DNA of 64,000 nucleotides from Elymus sibiricus. Its lineage: Eukaryota > Streptophyta > Magnoliopsida > Poales > Poaceae. The DNA is taken from NCBI GenBank assembly GCA_039707655.1, contig CM077665.1:81283954-81347953 (forward strand). The letters are read 5' to 3'. The notes under the pieces were generated by a model. That model was not told the DNA's origin. It was given only the letters and a program-made list of their open reading frames with translations, and searched no databases. Below are positions 21,151-30,779 of the stretch, in pieces (position 1 is the stretch's first letter; each line of letters begins with the position of its first letter). Both the position numbers and the translations under genes were made by a program.

Positions 21151-23337
21151 ATGGCATCTAGTGAGGGTAATTATCACCGTAGAGGTCCGTACTTTGATGG
21201 CACTAATTTTGCTAGTTGGAAGCACAAAATGAAAATGCATATTCTTGGTCATAACCCCGCCGTTTGGGCTGTTGTTCGTGTTGGCTTGCAAGGTGAATTC
21301 TTTGGAGATGGAAAGGAACCGGATCGTGAAGCGACCACGGAAGAATTGAAGATGTTGCAATACAACGCTCAAGCATGCGACATTCTATTCAACTGCCTAT
21401 GCCCAGAAGAATTCAACAAAATCAGCCGTCTTGAGAATGCAAAAGAGATTTGGGATACTTTGGTTGATATGCACGAAGGAACCGAGTCCGTGAGAGAATC
21501 CAAGTTGGATGTTCTTCAAGGTCAGCTTGACAAGTTCAAGATGAAGGATGGTGAAGGAGTCGCAGAAATGTACTCTAGGCTAGCTCTCATCACCAATGAG
21601 ATTGCCGGCTTAGGAAGCGAAGAAATGACCGACAAATTCATCATCAAGAAGATACTTAGAGCTTTGGATGAGAGATACGACACCGTGTGCACATTGATCC
21701 AAATGATGCCCAACTACAAAGATCTCAAGCCTACGAAAGTCATTGGAAGGATTGTTGCTCATGAGATGACACTCAAACACAAGGAAGAGCTTCATCACAA
21801 GTCTAGCGGTGCTTACAAAGCCACAAGTGATGCTCCCGCAACCTCAAGCAACAACCTTGTCACCAATGAAGAGATAAGCCTCATGGTCAAGAAATTCAAG
21901 AAGTTCTACAAGAATAGAGGCAAAGAAAGAAGCTCCAACTCAAGATATGATGAGAAGCATTCGTCAAGTCGTGACCGCAATTGCTACAATTGTGGGAAGC
22001 CCGGACACTACTCCAATGAGTGCACGGCTCCCTACAAACGAAGAGAAGAGTCACCAAGAAGACGAAGCTCAAGGAATGAATCACCTCAAAGAGAGAGAAG
22101 GAGTAGAGATGATCGTTATGAACGAAGACACTCAAGGAGAAGTAGGGATTCGGAGAAGAAAGACAAGTACACCAAGAGCTACACAAGAAGGAAATATCAA
22201 GCTCATGTTGGTGAATGGGTTTCCGGCTCCGACTCCGACGACAACTCCGAGAGAAGCTATCACTCCGACTCCGACTATAGTCAAGATGATGGTGTTGCCG
22301 GAATTGCTCTAGTGACTACCAACTCCCATGATCTATTTGACTCACCAAACGAAGAGAGTGGAAGTTGCTTCATGGCTAAAGGCCCCAAGGTATCACACCC
22401 CGAGTATCTTGATTTCGATAGTGATGAAGATGATTTGCTTTGTGATGATGACTTGCTCATTGGTAAAACTAGTGATGTTAGTCAAAATGAACTTGATAAT
22501 TCTCATGCTAGTCAAGATAAGTCAATTGATGATGATAAGATGAAAATAGAAGAACTAACTAAAGAACTAAACACTCTTAAGTTAGCTCATGAATCTACTC
22601 TTGAAGATCATAGAGAGCTTGTAAGAACTCGTGAGAAGCTACGCTTCGAGAAGCTCAACTTGGAGCAAGAGCATGAGTTTCTTAAAGCTATCAATGACGA
22701 TCTCCGAAAGAAGACTTCATCTTATCTAGCCAAACGACTACTCTTGTCTACTTTCATGCCACAAGTTAAATCTAAACAAACTAGTAACAAAGGCAAGAAA
22801 GGTTCTTCATCTAGTAGCAACAATAAAAATGCTAAACCCAATGATGTTGCTTCTAGTAGTTCTATTGATTCCACTAATGATGTTTCTCTTAGCCAAGTTA
22901 CACTTGAGCAAGAAAATGCTTTATTGAAAGGAATTATAGAAAAAGGTATCTACAAGAGTCTTGCCGGGTGTAAGCAATTTGAGGAAATTGTACGCAAGCA
23001 CGGAGGATACCGGAAGAATCGTGGTGTTGGCTACTTCAACGCAAATGGAGTTGAATGGGAAGAAGGTCAATATCCCGAGCCCAAGTTTGTTCCTCAAAAG
23101 GAGAAGTATGAAAATACTCTTCCCAAGGGGACAAGCACTCAAGATGACCTTCCACCACAAGACCACAAGCTCAAGGGCAAGAACAAGCTTCAAGAGGACA
23201 TTGACTCATATGAAGATGGATCCCTAGCTATGGTGGAGTGGGTTCCCAAGGCTACGTCAAGCTCAACTTCTACAAAGGCTACTACAACACCAAGGATCCC
23301 CATCAACTTGATGTGGGTCCCCAAGAAGAAGAACTAG
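21151..23337 (+). CDS. Copia-type Gag protein, 728 aa, no pol
   Basis: This is the capsid/nucleocapsid protein of the retrotransposon. Residues about 1-215 form a UBN2/DUF4219-type Gag (YFDGTNFASWKHKMKMH near the start; EIWDTLVDMHEGT). A CCHC zinc knuckle (CYNCGKPGHYSNEC) starts at residue 278 and binds RNA. An Arg/Ser-rich stretch follows (about 293-350), then an acidic region and a coiled coil (about 463-520). The protein ends IPINLMWVPKKKN and a stop, where autonomous copia relatives continue into protease. The ATG is 54 bp after the LTR end, next to the primer-binding site. The frame is intact, consistent with recent activity. Confidence 0.92.
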   Translation: MASSEGNYHRRGPYFDGTNFASWKHKMKMHILGHNPAVWAVVRVGLQGEFFGDGKEPDREATTEELKMLQYNAQACDILFNCLCPEEFNKISRLENAKEIWDTLVDMHEGTESVRESKLDVLQGQLDKFKMKDGEGVAEMYSRLALITNEIAGLGSEEMTDKFIIKKILRALDERYDTVCTLIQMMPNYKDLKPTKVIGRIVAHEMTLKHKEELHHKSSGAYKATSDAPATSSNNLVTNEEISLMVKKFKKFYKNRGKERSSNSRYDEKHSSSRDRNCYNCGKPGHYSNECTAPYKRREESPRRRSSRNESPQRERRSRDDRYERRHSRRSRDSEKKDKYTKSYTRRKYQAHVGEWVSGSDSDDNSERSYHSDSDYSQDDGVAGIALVTTNSHDLFDSPNEESGSCFMAKGPKVSHPEYLDFDSDEDDLLCDDDLLIGKTSDVSQNELDNSHASQDKSIDDDKMKIEELTKELNTLKLAHESTLEDHRELVRTREKLRFEKLNLEQEHEFLKAINDDLRKKTSSYLAKRLLLSTFMPQVKSKQTSNKGKKGSSSSSNNKNAKPNDVASSSSIDSTNDVSLSQVTLEQENALLKGIIEKGIYKSLAGCKQFEEIVRKHGGYRKNRGVGYFNANGVEWEEGQYPEPKFVPQKEKYENTLPKGTSTQDDLPPQDHKLKGKNKLQEDIDSYEDGSLAMVEWVPKATSSSTSTKATTTPRIPINLMWVPKKKN

Positions 23338-24221
23338 AGAGTTCTTGAGGGGTGACTCCGCCAATGAAATTCACTCACATTCATTATTGGCAAGAATTAT
23401 TTGCAATCAACATCAACTCTATGCAATAGTTCAAGGAGTCACACATTCCCTCAAAGGTAAGCAAGGGACAAGGTAATCAACAAATCAATGGACATCATTA
23501 CACATGCTTTGCACTCCATGTCCATAGATATCCTTGTATTTGTCTCTTGTGTGTTGGGACTAACCCATGTAGGTGAGAAGAGTAAGGAAACAACAAGGAT
23601 GCTCCCAACTCTTGGTGATCTTCATCAACCTTGAGCATCCACCACTACCTCACCAACATGAAGTCTTCATCGACAAAACCCAAGGTTAGTCTATCCCTCT
23701 TATGGGGGAATGTCACATCAAGGGGGAGCTTTACTCTAAGACTTGAGTCGAAGCATCTCTTAGTATGTGACAACATTAAATGCTTTATGTAAAAGTGGTA
23801 ACCCCACTTGTGCTTAAACGATGAGTATGACCTATGATCAAGTATTCTTACTTGGATCCTAAGTCAAATACTCATATATAGATGACTTCGTCATCGCCCT
23901 AGTGCTTGTTAGATGCTAGTGTGTATGTGCATGTTTGTCATGATTTCATTTGACATCTTATTGTGTGAGCATGTTGGTCTGCATTTATTTTCTCATTCGA
24001 GGACATCCAATTGTTGCTATTTGGCTTTTGTTTTATCTTTTGCCAATTGGATGGACAAGAATGCCTAGGACCACTCTTTAGCTATCTATGCTTTCTCACC
24101 TCATATTCTATTCATGTTGCATCACAAAATTTGAACAAGTACTTTTCGATCCCTCTGTGTGTGGAGCACTCTGAGTTCCGTATCGACAAGGACTAACCAT
24201 TAAAACCTCCCAAGTGCATCT

Positions 24222-24384
24222 CGGTGGAACCAACCCCAAAATCTCGGTCTCACCGAATGCCTAGGGTTGATCTGGTTTTCAATCTCGGTACTACCGATTT
24301 CATATTCTCGGTTACACCGAGTTTCCCTGTCAGCTGACAGTTGTGGAACTCGGTGACACCGAAAATTTAAAATCGGTATCACCG
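24222..24384 (+). promoter_or_regulatory. Internal palindrome cluster 1 (6 sites)
   Basis: Sites start at 24222, 24245, 24286, 24309, 24351 and 24374, with spacings of 23, 41, 23, 42 and 23 bp, the same as in the LTR. The first site is imperfect (ACCA). The cluster ends 12 bp before TATATAG at 24396. Sequences between sites are unlike those in the LTR. Confidence 0.65.
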
Positions 24385-24395
24385 ACAGTGAAGGG

Positions 24396-24402
24396 TATAT
24401 AG
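24396..24402 (+). promoter_or_regulatory. Putative TATA box of an internal ORF2 promoter
   Basis: GGGTATATAGTC follows cluster 1, and a leader-like sequence precedes ORF2. This suggests that ORF2 has its own transcription start inside the element. Confidence 0.5.
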
Positions 24403-24709
24403 TCTGTGGTCCCGACGGTTCAAAATTTCAATCTTCAAATCGTCGCGCCTCAAACCCTAAGCTGCCGCAGAAGGACCCCCTGGTCATCGCCTTGCCTTCC
24501 CGAGCCTCTTCGCCGCCGTCGCCGCCGTAGCGGATCCGTCATCGAGCTAGGGTACGGATTCGATCTTTCTTGCGCTCCCGTCTGATTCTTGCGCAATAAA
24601 GTTGTTTTTCTCTATAAGCCACAGTTTGCTCATCGTTCTATCCACGAGAAAACTCCGTAGATTAGCGAACCATTGATTTTCTAGGGTTTGCCTTCCGCCC
24701 GATGGAACT

Positions 24710-24881
24710 CGGTAGAACCGAAGTGAACAAATCGGTCTCACCGATTTGTCTGTCTGTGTTGCTGAGAACTGTCTCGGTGAAACCGAGTACTTCTTTTCGG
24801 TCCCACCGAAAAGAGTGCCAAGTTTCTGTTAATGAGATAGTCAGTCTCGGTGGCACCGACAATTTCACTTCGGCTGTACCG
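24710..24881 (+). promoter_or_regulatory. Internal palindrome cluster 2 (6 sites)
   Basis: Sites start at 24710, 24733, 24775, 24798, 24848 and 24871, with spacings of 23, 42, 23, 50 and 23 bp. The last is CGGCTGTACCG. The cluster lies inside the putative leader intron of ORF2. Confidence 0.65.
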
Positions 24882-25000
24882 ATTTGCATGTGACAGAATG
24901 CAAAACTTTGAAAATCTTTTTTTCAATCTTTCAAAAACCAGCCACATTTTGTGATGACTTATCCTTTTCTGCTCCTCTATATTCTGTTCACAGGGTCAGT

Positions 25001-27115
25001 ATGTCAAGTGCTGAGGACAGTGAGAACGACTTCAGAGAGAAGAGTGTTGAATTGGATTCTGGCACTAGTCCTGAATCTAGTTCATCTTCAGATCCAGGCA
25101 CCGCCAGTTCTCATGGGTTGCCCAAGGCTGCTACAAGGGCCAGGAAGAAGCTGAATTCAGATGAGGAGGATTCAAACTTCGTTCCAAAAGAGATTCTTGC
25201 TAAGAAGCAAGAAAAGGCTGCCAAGAAAGCTGCAAATGAAGCTACCTCTTCAAGGAGAGCTGTCAGGAAAGTGTATGCTAGCTCTGAGGCTATGAGAGCA
25301 CCTGAAGGTGCTAGGACAAAGATGGCTCTTCACCTTGAGTCACCTCCTAAGAAGGCAGGGGAGAAGAAGGGTGCTAGGAAGAGGATAGTCTATGTCACTG
25401 GCAGGCAGACCTCCATGCTTGAGGACCCTGAGGAGGCTGCTGCTGCTGCTGCTGAGGAGGAGGAAGAACATGTTGAGAAAGCCCCTCCCAAGAAGAAAAA
25501 GAAGCTTATGGCTGATGCTATGCCAAAGACTGGCACATCCAAGAGCACTAAATCTGCACCCAAGAAGCCTGCTGCTGAGAAGCCCAAGAGATTGTCCAGG
25601 CAAATTCCAGCATCTGAGAAGAACAAAGGGGCTGCCTCCAGAGTTGAGGATGAGGATGATATGTCTGCCCTAATGAAGCTTAGGCCACACCTTCCAGTAC
25701 ATAATGCCAGCTACCCACTTGCTGAGGATATGAAGAAGAGGAAGGACTCTGGCTTGAGGGCATGGAGAGCTGCTGATCCATATGCCCAAAGGAAGAAGAC
25801 AGCTATGGACTACAGATTCTTCACCAGAGAGCAACAGGATTTCTATGAAATTGTGCTGTTTGACAAGAGTCCAGCTGTGAGTGATATGCGGTATGTGGAC
25901 TGGAAATTCATCAAGGAGAATGAGGACTATTTTCCAAATGTCCAAGATAATTTCCACTGCATTGGTTTGGATGAGTTTGTTGTCAAAGAGTTCACTGCTT
26001 GGAATGATGAGATGATCATGCAATTCTACTCCACTGCACATTTCTATGGAGATGGTAGGATTGTATGGATGACTGAAGGTGCAAGGTATGAGTCTACTGT
26101 TGAGGAGTGGGCTGAAATCTTAGGAGTCCCAGAGGTACAGGATGGTGACCTGGATGTCTACTCAGAATCCAAGGCAAACCACAATGCTATGGCCAACATG
26201 TACAATGAGATTCCTGCTGCTAATGTGAAGTCTCACAGGCTAGGATCTATCTACTTTCTTCAGGCTGGCCTCCGCACCATGAACACCATTCTGAGGCATA
26301 CCTTGATGCCCAAGTCAGGAGATGACAAGATGATCCGAGGCTACTCCATTAACATGTTGATCCACCTCGACAGGCACACCAGGATCAGAGTCATGGACTT
26401 GATTGTTGAGACAATCAAGAGGGTTGCTGCTGATCAGAAGCGCTCTTGCTGTTATGCGCCCTACATCCAGATGCTCATCAACTCAAAGTTGGAGAAGCAC
26501 ATATTTGCTCTAGATCGTCCCCACTTGCCCCTACAACCAGATCTCGAGGACAACGTTGTGGTGATGAACCCGGATCATCCCACTTCAGCTGCAGCTCAGG
26601 CAGAGGCAGAGGTAGCTAGAGCCACTAGTGCTCAGGTCCCCAGATCCAGGAACGAGCAAATGGATCTTTTGATCTCATCAGTTCAGGGCATGAAGAAGGA
26701 CATTAAGGGGATTCTGGACAACCAGAACAGTCTTGTGCGGATCTTCGAGAACAGGATCAAGACCCTTAATGATAAGGTGGATGGGCTGACTAAGACAGTC
26801 AATGAGCTCAAGAAGGAAGTTGACTCGGTGCCTCTTCCTCAGACTTCTTCTGATGATGATGATGATGAGGATGGTTCTCCTCTCAGGCCAGGCACACAGT
26901 TTACCACTCAGGCTAGATCAGCCACTGTGCCAGCTCCAGACTTGAGGCCCTCTTCATCAGCTCCTGCTACTGTCACCTCAGCTCCTGCTCCATCAGCTCT
27001 AGTTCCTCCAGTTGCCACACCAACTCCATCCACGACATCTGCAGAGATCTTCGCCGACGCTGTTCTCTCGACTCCTTCATCAACAACCGGAGGAGATCAG
27101 CCCAAGAACGCTTAG
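25001..27115 (+). CDS. ORF2 protein of the retrotransposon, 704 aa, function unknown
   Basis: I cannot name a function. The start is taken as the ATG at 25001, just after a likely splice acceptor (CACAG at 24993); an upstream in-frame extension lacks an ATG. Residues 1-100 are acidic and Ser-rich. A strongly basic stretch with a nuclear-localisation-like PPKKKKK is near residue 161. A conserved-looking globular core runs from about 268 to 506 (DWKFIKENEDYFPNVQ; WMTEGARYESTVEEWAEIL); it resembles the so-called putative plant transposon protein domain found in other plant retroelement ORFs. A coiled coil follows (about 553-608), then an acidic run (SSDDDDDEDGS) and a Pro/Ser/Ala-rich tail. It replaces pol in position. 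It could be nuclear and DNA-bound, but this is inference. Confidence 0.8.
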   Translation: MSSAEDSENDFREKSVELDSGTSPESSSSSDPGTASSHGLPKAATRARKKLNSDEEDSNFVPKEILAKKQEKAAKKAANEATSSRRAVRKVYASSEAMRAPEGARTKMALHLESPPKKAGEKKGARKRIVYVTGRQTSMLEDPEEAAAAAAEEEEEHVEKAPPKKKKKLMADAMPKTGTSKSTKSAPKKPAAEKPKRLSRQIPASEKNKGAASRVEDEDDMSALMKLRPHLPVHNASYPLAEDMKKRKDSGLRAWRAADPYAQRKKTAMDYRFFTREQQDFYEIVLFDKSPAVSDMRYVDWKFIKENEDYFPNVQDNFHCIGLDEFVVKEFTAWNDEMIMQFYSTAHFYGDGRIVWMTEGARYESTVEEWAEILGVPEVQDGDLDVYSESKANHNAMANMYNEIPAANVKSHRLGSIYFLQAGLRTMNTILRHTLMPKSGDDKMIRGYSINMLIHLDRHTRIRVMDLIVETIKRVAADQKRSCCYAPYIQMLINSKLEKHIFALDRPHLPLQPDLEDNVVVMNPDHPTSAAAQAEAEVARATSAQVPRSRNEQMDLLISSVQGMKKDIKGILDNQNSLVRIFENRIKTLNDKVDGLTKTVNELKKEVDSVPLPQTSSDDDDDEDGSPLRPGTQFTTQARSATVPAPDLRPSSSAPATVTSAPAPSALVPPVATPTPSTTSAEIFADAVLSTPSSTTGGDQPKNA

Positions 27116-27594
27116 ATATATGCCTTTGAACTTTTTGGTAACTTGTTGCCAAAGGGGGAGAAGTGTATATAGATCTTTAGGCTTCGAGTGAGAGAGCGTT
27201 TGGTGTTTATTGCTTTTTCAAAACATTTGATCTTTTGGTTGCTTGTGATACATGTTTGTGGTGTTTGATCATACGCGTTATGTGTGATGCTACTATTTCC
27301 TATCATCTTAATGCTTATGAGATGATCATTCACCTTTGCTTGATTGTGTTGTGCTATGATGTTCATTCTAATTACTCTCGCACACCACCAAGATGTATGT
27401 GACATGGAAGAAGTGCCCCATGTACCTAATCGATTGTGCATTTGCATTCAAACACAAATTTAAAATAATGCACAAATTTAGGGGGAGCTCTTTCTTATCA
27501 CATACTTCTCAAAGCGACGATTATATTTATTGATTATATCATATGTCGAAGCTTTGATCTATATGTTGTCATCAATTACCAAAAAGGGGGAGAT
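27116..27594 (+). other. 3' internal non-coding region with polypurine tract
   Basis: The 480 bp after ORF2 have no ORF of note. AAAAAGGGGGAGA (27581-27593) directly before the 3' LTR is the polypurine tract that primes plus-strand synthesis. Confidence 0.75.
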
Positions 27595-29113
27595 TGAAAG
27601 CACATTTGCTCCCTTGGTGGTTTTGGTAATTAATAACAACATATAAGTCATTGAACTAATGTTTCCACTAAGTATATTTCAGGAAATGTTCAATGATAGG
27701 ATTGGCAAAAGGATTGTGGAGATTGTGGAATACCCCAAGATGCAAGGAAATAGGTTGGCAAAGCTTCAAGGAAGAGGACTCTACATTTTACATTTGTGAG
27801 AAATCACTTTGAGTCCATAGGAAAGCCAATACTATTAAAAGGGGGTAAGGTTTTGTTGGTGAACAAAATGCTCATACGTGCACAAGTGATAGTCACCAAA
27901 AACACACACAAGCTCTCCCACCAAAGTCTGTCCAAAGCCATATACTCAAAATCGGTGCAACCAACAATTCCATCCCGGTGCCACCGATTCTGAACCTCAG
28001 ACAGACTTAGCCAAACCCTAGCCACTTCGGTGCAACCGATTCCATTCCGGTGCCACCGAGTTTAGGTTGCCAACTTTCTGTTACGCAAATTCACAATATC
28101 GGTACCACCGAGATTGTTGGATCGGTGTCACCGAGACTGTCAATCTGACCGTTGGTCACCTTATCGGTGCAACCGAGTTTCCTATATCGGTCTCACCGAG
28201 ATTCAAAAGTTGCCACCTTTTGGTCACTTCGGTACCACCGAGATTTACACATCGGTGTCACCGAGTTGGTCATTTTGTGTGTAACGGTTGGATTTTTGGG
28301 GATGCCTATATATACCCCTCCACCACCACCTACTCGAGAGAGAAGCACTCAGAACTATTCCATACTTGCCCCCATCCAGTTTTCTGAGAGAGAACCACCT
28401 ATTCTTGTGTTGAGGTCAAGATCTTCCACTCCAACCATATGGATCTTGATTTCTAGCCTCCCCAAGTTGCTTTCCACCAATCCCATCTCTTCCACCAAGC
28501 CAAATCTGTGAGAGAGTGATTGTGTGTTGAGGAGTCTATCATCTTGAAGCACAAGAGCAAGGAGTTCATCGACATTACCGAGCCTATTACCTTTTGGAGG
28601 GTGGTGCCTCCTAGATTGGTTAGGTGTCGCTTGGGAGCCTCCTACTTCGTGTTGTGGAGTTGAACCAAGAAGTTTGTAAGGGCAAGGAGATCGCCTACTT
28701 CGTGAAGATCTACCCATAGTGAGGCTAGTCCTTCGTGGACGGAAGCCGTTATGGAATAGTCAAGGTTGCTACTTCGCGGATCCTTATGGGTGGAGCCCTC
28801 CGTGGACTCTCGCGACCGTTACCCTCCGTGGGTTGAAGACTCCATAAACGTGGATGTACGATAGCACCACCTATCGGAACCACGGGAAAAATTCATCGTG
28901 TCTACAATTGCATTTGATCTTCCTACCCTATCCTTTACTACTCATGCTTGTTGTTACTTTCCGCTGCTATACTCTTAGACATGCATGTGTAGGGTGTACT
29001 TGACTTGCCATGAAATGCTAAAACTGCCAACTCTAAAATTTGGGAAATGGCAAAACTTTTATTTGGTCAAGTAGTCTAATCACCCCCCCTCTAGACATAC
29101 TTTCGGTCCTACA
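27595..29113 (+). repeat. 3' LTR (1519 bp)
   Basis: It is nearly identical to 19579-21097, with about 13 substitutions counted by eye and no length change. It carries the same ten-site palindrome array (27953-28263); the CGGC variant of the 5' LTR is a regular CGGT at 28123 here. It is followed by GCATC. Confidence 0.93.
27953..28263 (+). promoter_or_regulatory. Paired palindrome array in 3' LTR (10 sites)
   Basis: Sites start at 27953, 27976, 28028, 28048, 28100, 28123, 28165, 28188, 28230 and 28253, with the same spacings as in the 5' LTR (23, 52, 20, 52, 23, 42, 23, 42, 23). Confidence 0.7.
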
Positions 29114-29118
29114 GCATC

Positions 29119-29404
29119 TCATGTTAGCACCAATGCATTGGAAGTGGCCTCATTGTGTGTATGTTCTACGTGACATGGTACAAAACCTCATGCACATTAC
29201 AACCCCCTAGCTAGGAATTCTATATTGTGTTTATGTTTGCTTCAAAAGGTCTGTTCAAAACACGGTTCAACAATCTGGCTAATTACATCACATGCCTGGT
29301 ATTCAAACGTTTTCCTTGAACGGGGATGCAAGCAGTAGCTAGGCTATATTACACCACCGATTCACATGCTCCGCTCAGTAGCACCGGCAAGATTCACCTC
29401 CTAC
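29119..29404. other. Non-coding flank right of the retrotransposon
   Basis: No gene or element boundary is visible apart from the target duplication at 29114-29118. Confidence 0.5.
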
Positions 29405-29598
29405 CAGTGGCGGAGCTTCTCAGGGGCCAACCTGGGCAGCTGCCCCCCCCCCCCCCCAGCCCATGATTTTTTTCCTGAAATACCCATTAGTATTTAGCCC
29501 ATATGTCACGGAAAATCAGCCAAGAACACATAACACATATTGTTTGCACCCCCAGCGCATCCCCCCCCCCCTAGAATTCAGCTTAAGCTCCGCCACTG
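29405..29598. mobile_element. Small inverted-repeat element (MITE), 194 bp
   Basis: The ends are a 14-bp inverted repeat, CAGTGGCGGAGCTT at 29405 and its exact complement ending at 29598. Flanking 8-mers (CCTCCTAC and CCGCCCAC) agree at 6 of 8 positions, so an old 8-bp duplication as in hAT elements is possible. It contains two C-runs. Related ends occur at about 29751 and 30058. Confidence 0.65.
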
Positions 29599-30057
29599 CC
29601 GCCCACCGCCACATATAGCAACGATCAAGATACAGGATCATGATATAATTCTCAACCATCTCTTTCTTCGTTTAGTTCTATGCCACATCATCAAAATTGT
29701 CTAGTTTACATGCATGATACTTGCTATGATACTCCAACTACAGGAGGCAGGGGCGGAGCTGGAGAAAAATAACCCTGATGCACAACTTTGTCATCAATAC
29801 CCTAGGCCACCTCCATTGGGAGGTTTACGTAGGATGAAAACTTCATACACGGTTTCAAAGTTTGACACACCTCCCTCACATGCACGGTTGGTGGCTTTTC
29901 ATTAATGAGCAACACGTCCATGTGACTAAACCAAAAATCTCCCGATCAGTTTTTTGTTTACGTTCGCAAAGTTTATGAGTCTACGTCTCATCGAAAGAGT
30001 TGTTCGGATCTCGCCGAAACTTGGGTGTGTCCAACAAGGAAATATAACAAGCTTTCC
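29599..30057. other. Non-coding DNA between MITE and inverted-repeat arm
   Basis: A second GGGGCGGAGCTGG terminus-like motif occurs at 29750. No gene is supported. Confidence 0.45.
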
Positions 30058-30362
30058 AGTGACGGAGCTAGGGGGCAATGCCCCTATCCCCACCACTAGG
30101 TTTGATAAAATTCTATACATATCCCTGAAATTTCCATATAAAATGGTTAAAAAATATATTTAACTCCATCCACTTTATTGGTTCTTGGCTACATCCATGG
30201 AGGTTGCCTGGTGCACTTAGATATCTACCTGAACTATGATACCTAGACCCCTCTTACAATCAAATACAAGGGGAGGTACCTGGTCGGATTTGGACAAACA
30301 TAACCTCCTTGAACACGTCACACAACCTCTTCGCCCTTTGCATTAAGCCATCAAGGATATTG
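30058..30362 (-). repeat. Right arm of the long-range inverted repeat (uninterrupted)
   Basis: This is the reverse complement of the left arm at 17995-19308 without its two retroposon insertions. One edge is a transposon-end-like CAGTGACGGAGCTAGGGGG (30057 onward); the other lies in MULE transposase sequence. Confidence 0.75.
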
Positions 30363-30374
30363 TTATTAAACTAC

Positions 30375-30720
30375 CCGTGCATTCCAACGGCTCATAAATA
30401 TTCTAGACGTGCGGCACAAAAGTGTTGGAGACAGTTCTTCCAACACCTTAAAGCAAAACCTTCGGATAAACAGCAAGGCAGCCTGTACTATCATGTCATA
30501 TAAGCAGATCTAGCAACACAAAAAGAGTTCCTAGATTCAAAGCACCATGTTTTGTGTTAGGCACTTGTACCAGAACTTCCACTCAGCTCACAAGAGGGTT
30601 GTTCTAAAGAATTGTTTGCTGGCTTATGCAAGGACCGGTTACCTGCCACAATTTCGACGAGACATGGATAGGCTAAACATTACGATTAAGAGGGCGATCC
30701 GAAACTAGGTCTTGGAATTT
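30375..30720 (+). pseudogene. MULE transposase fragment
   Basis: Two blocks (about 30420-30485 and 30590-30690) match 17868-17995 on the + strand. The second reads VLKNCLLAYARTGYLPQFRR-like followed by DMDRLN, the conserved region after the catalytic core of plant MULE transposases. The blocks are separated by about 100 bp of unrelated DNA and contain stops. Confidence 0.6.
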
Positions 30721-30779
30721 GGGAGAGAAGAATGGGGTGGTGGATGCTGAGTCGGTAGCCTTTTGTCGGCAACGCCTGT

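Larger units (their letters stand above)
23338..24995 (+). other. Internal non-coding region between Gag and ORF2
   Basis: No ORF is supported. It contains two palindrome clusters (24222-24384, 24710-24881), a TATA-like motif (24396-24402), a leader-like CAAACCCTAAGC at about 24450, and a plausible leader intron (donor near 24552, acceptor ending CACAG at 24993) just before the ORF2 ATG. It reads like a self-contained promoter and 5' UTR for ORF2. Confidence 0.6.
19579..29113 (+). mobile_element. Complete LTR retrotransposon without pol, 9.5 kb
   Basis: It is flanked by perfect 5-bp duplications GCATC (19574-19578; 29114-29118). The LTRs are equal in length (1519 bp each) and I count about 13 differences, under 1%, so the insertion is recent. 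A primer-binding site TGGTATCAGAGC (21100-21111) and a polypurine tract (27581-27593) are present. It encodes a copia-type Gag (21151-23337) and a second protein (25001-27115), but no protease, integrase, reverse transcriptase or RNase H, so it must be mobilised in trans. Gag ends in a MWVPKK motif like that just upstream of protease in SIRE/Maximus-type copia polyproteins, suggesting descent from that lineage by pol loss. Confidence 0.92.

Noticed and set aside
24884..25000. 39-residue upstream extension of retrotransposon ORF2
   Set aside because: It begins with TTG rather than ATG and lies in what looks like an intron ending at 24993.
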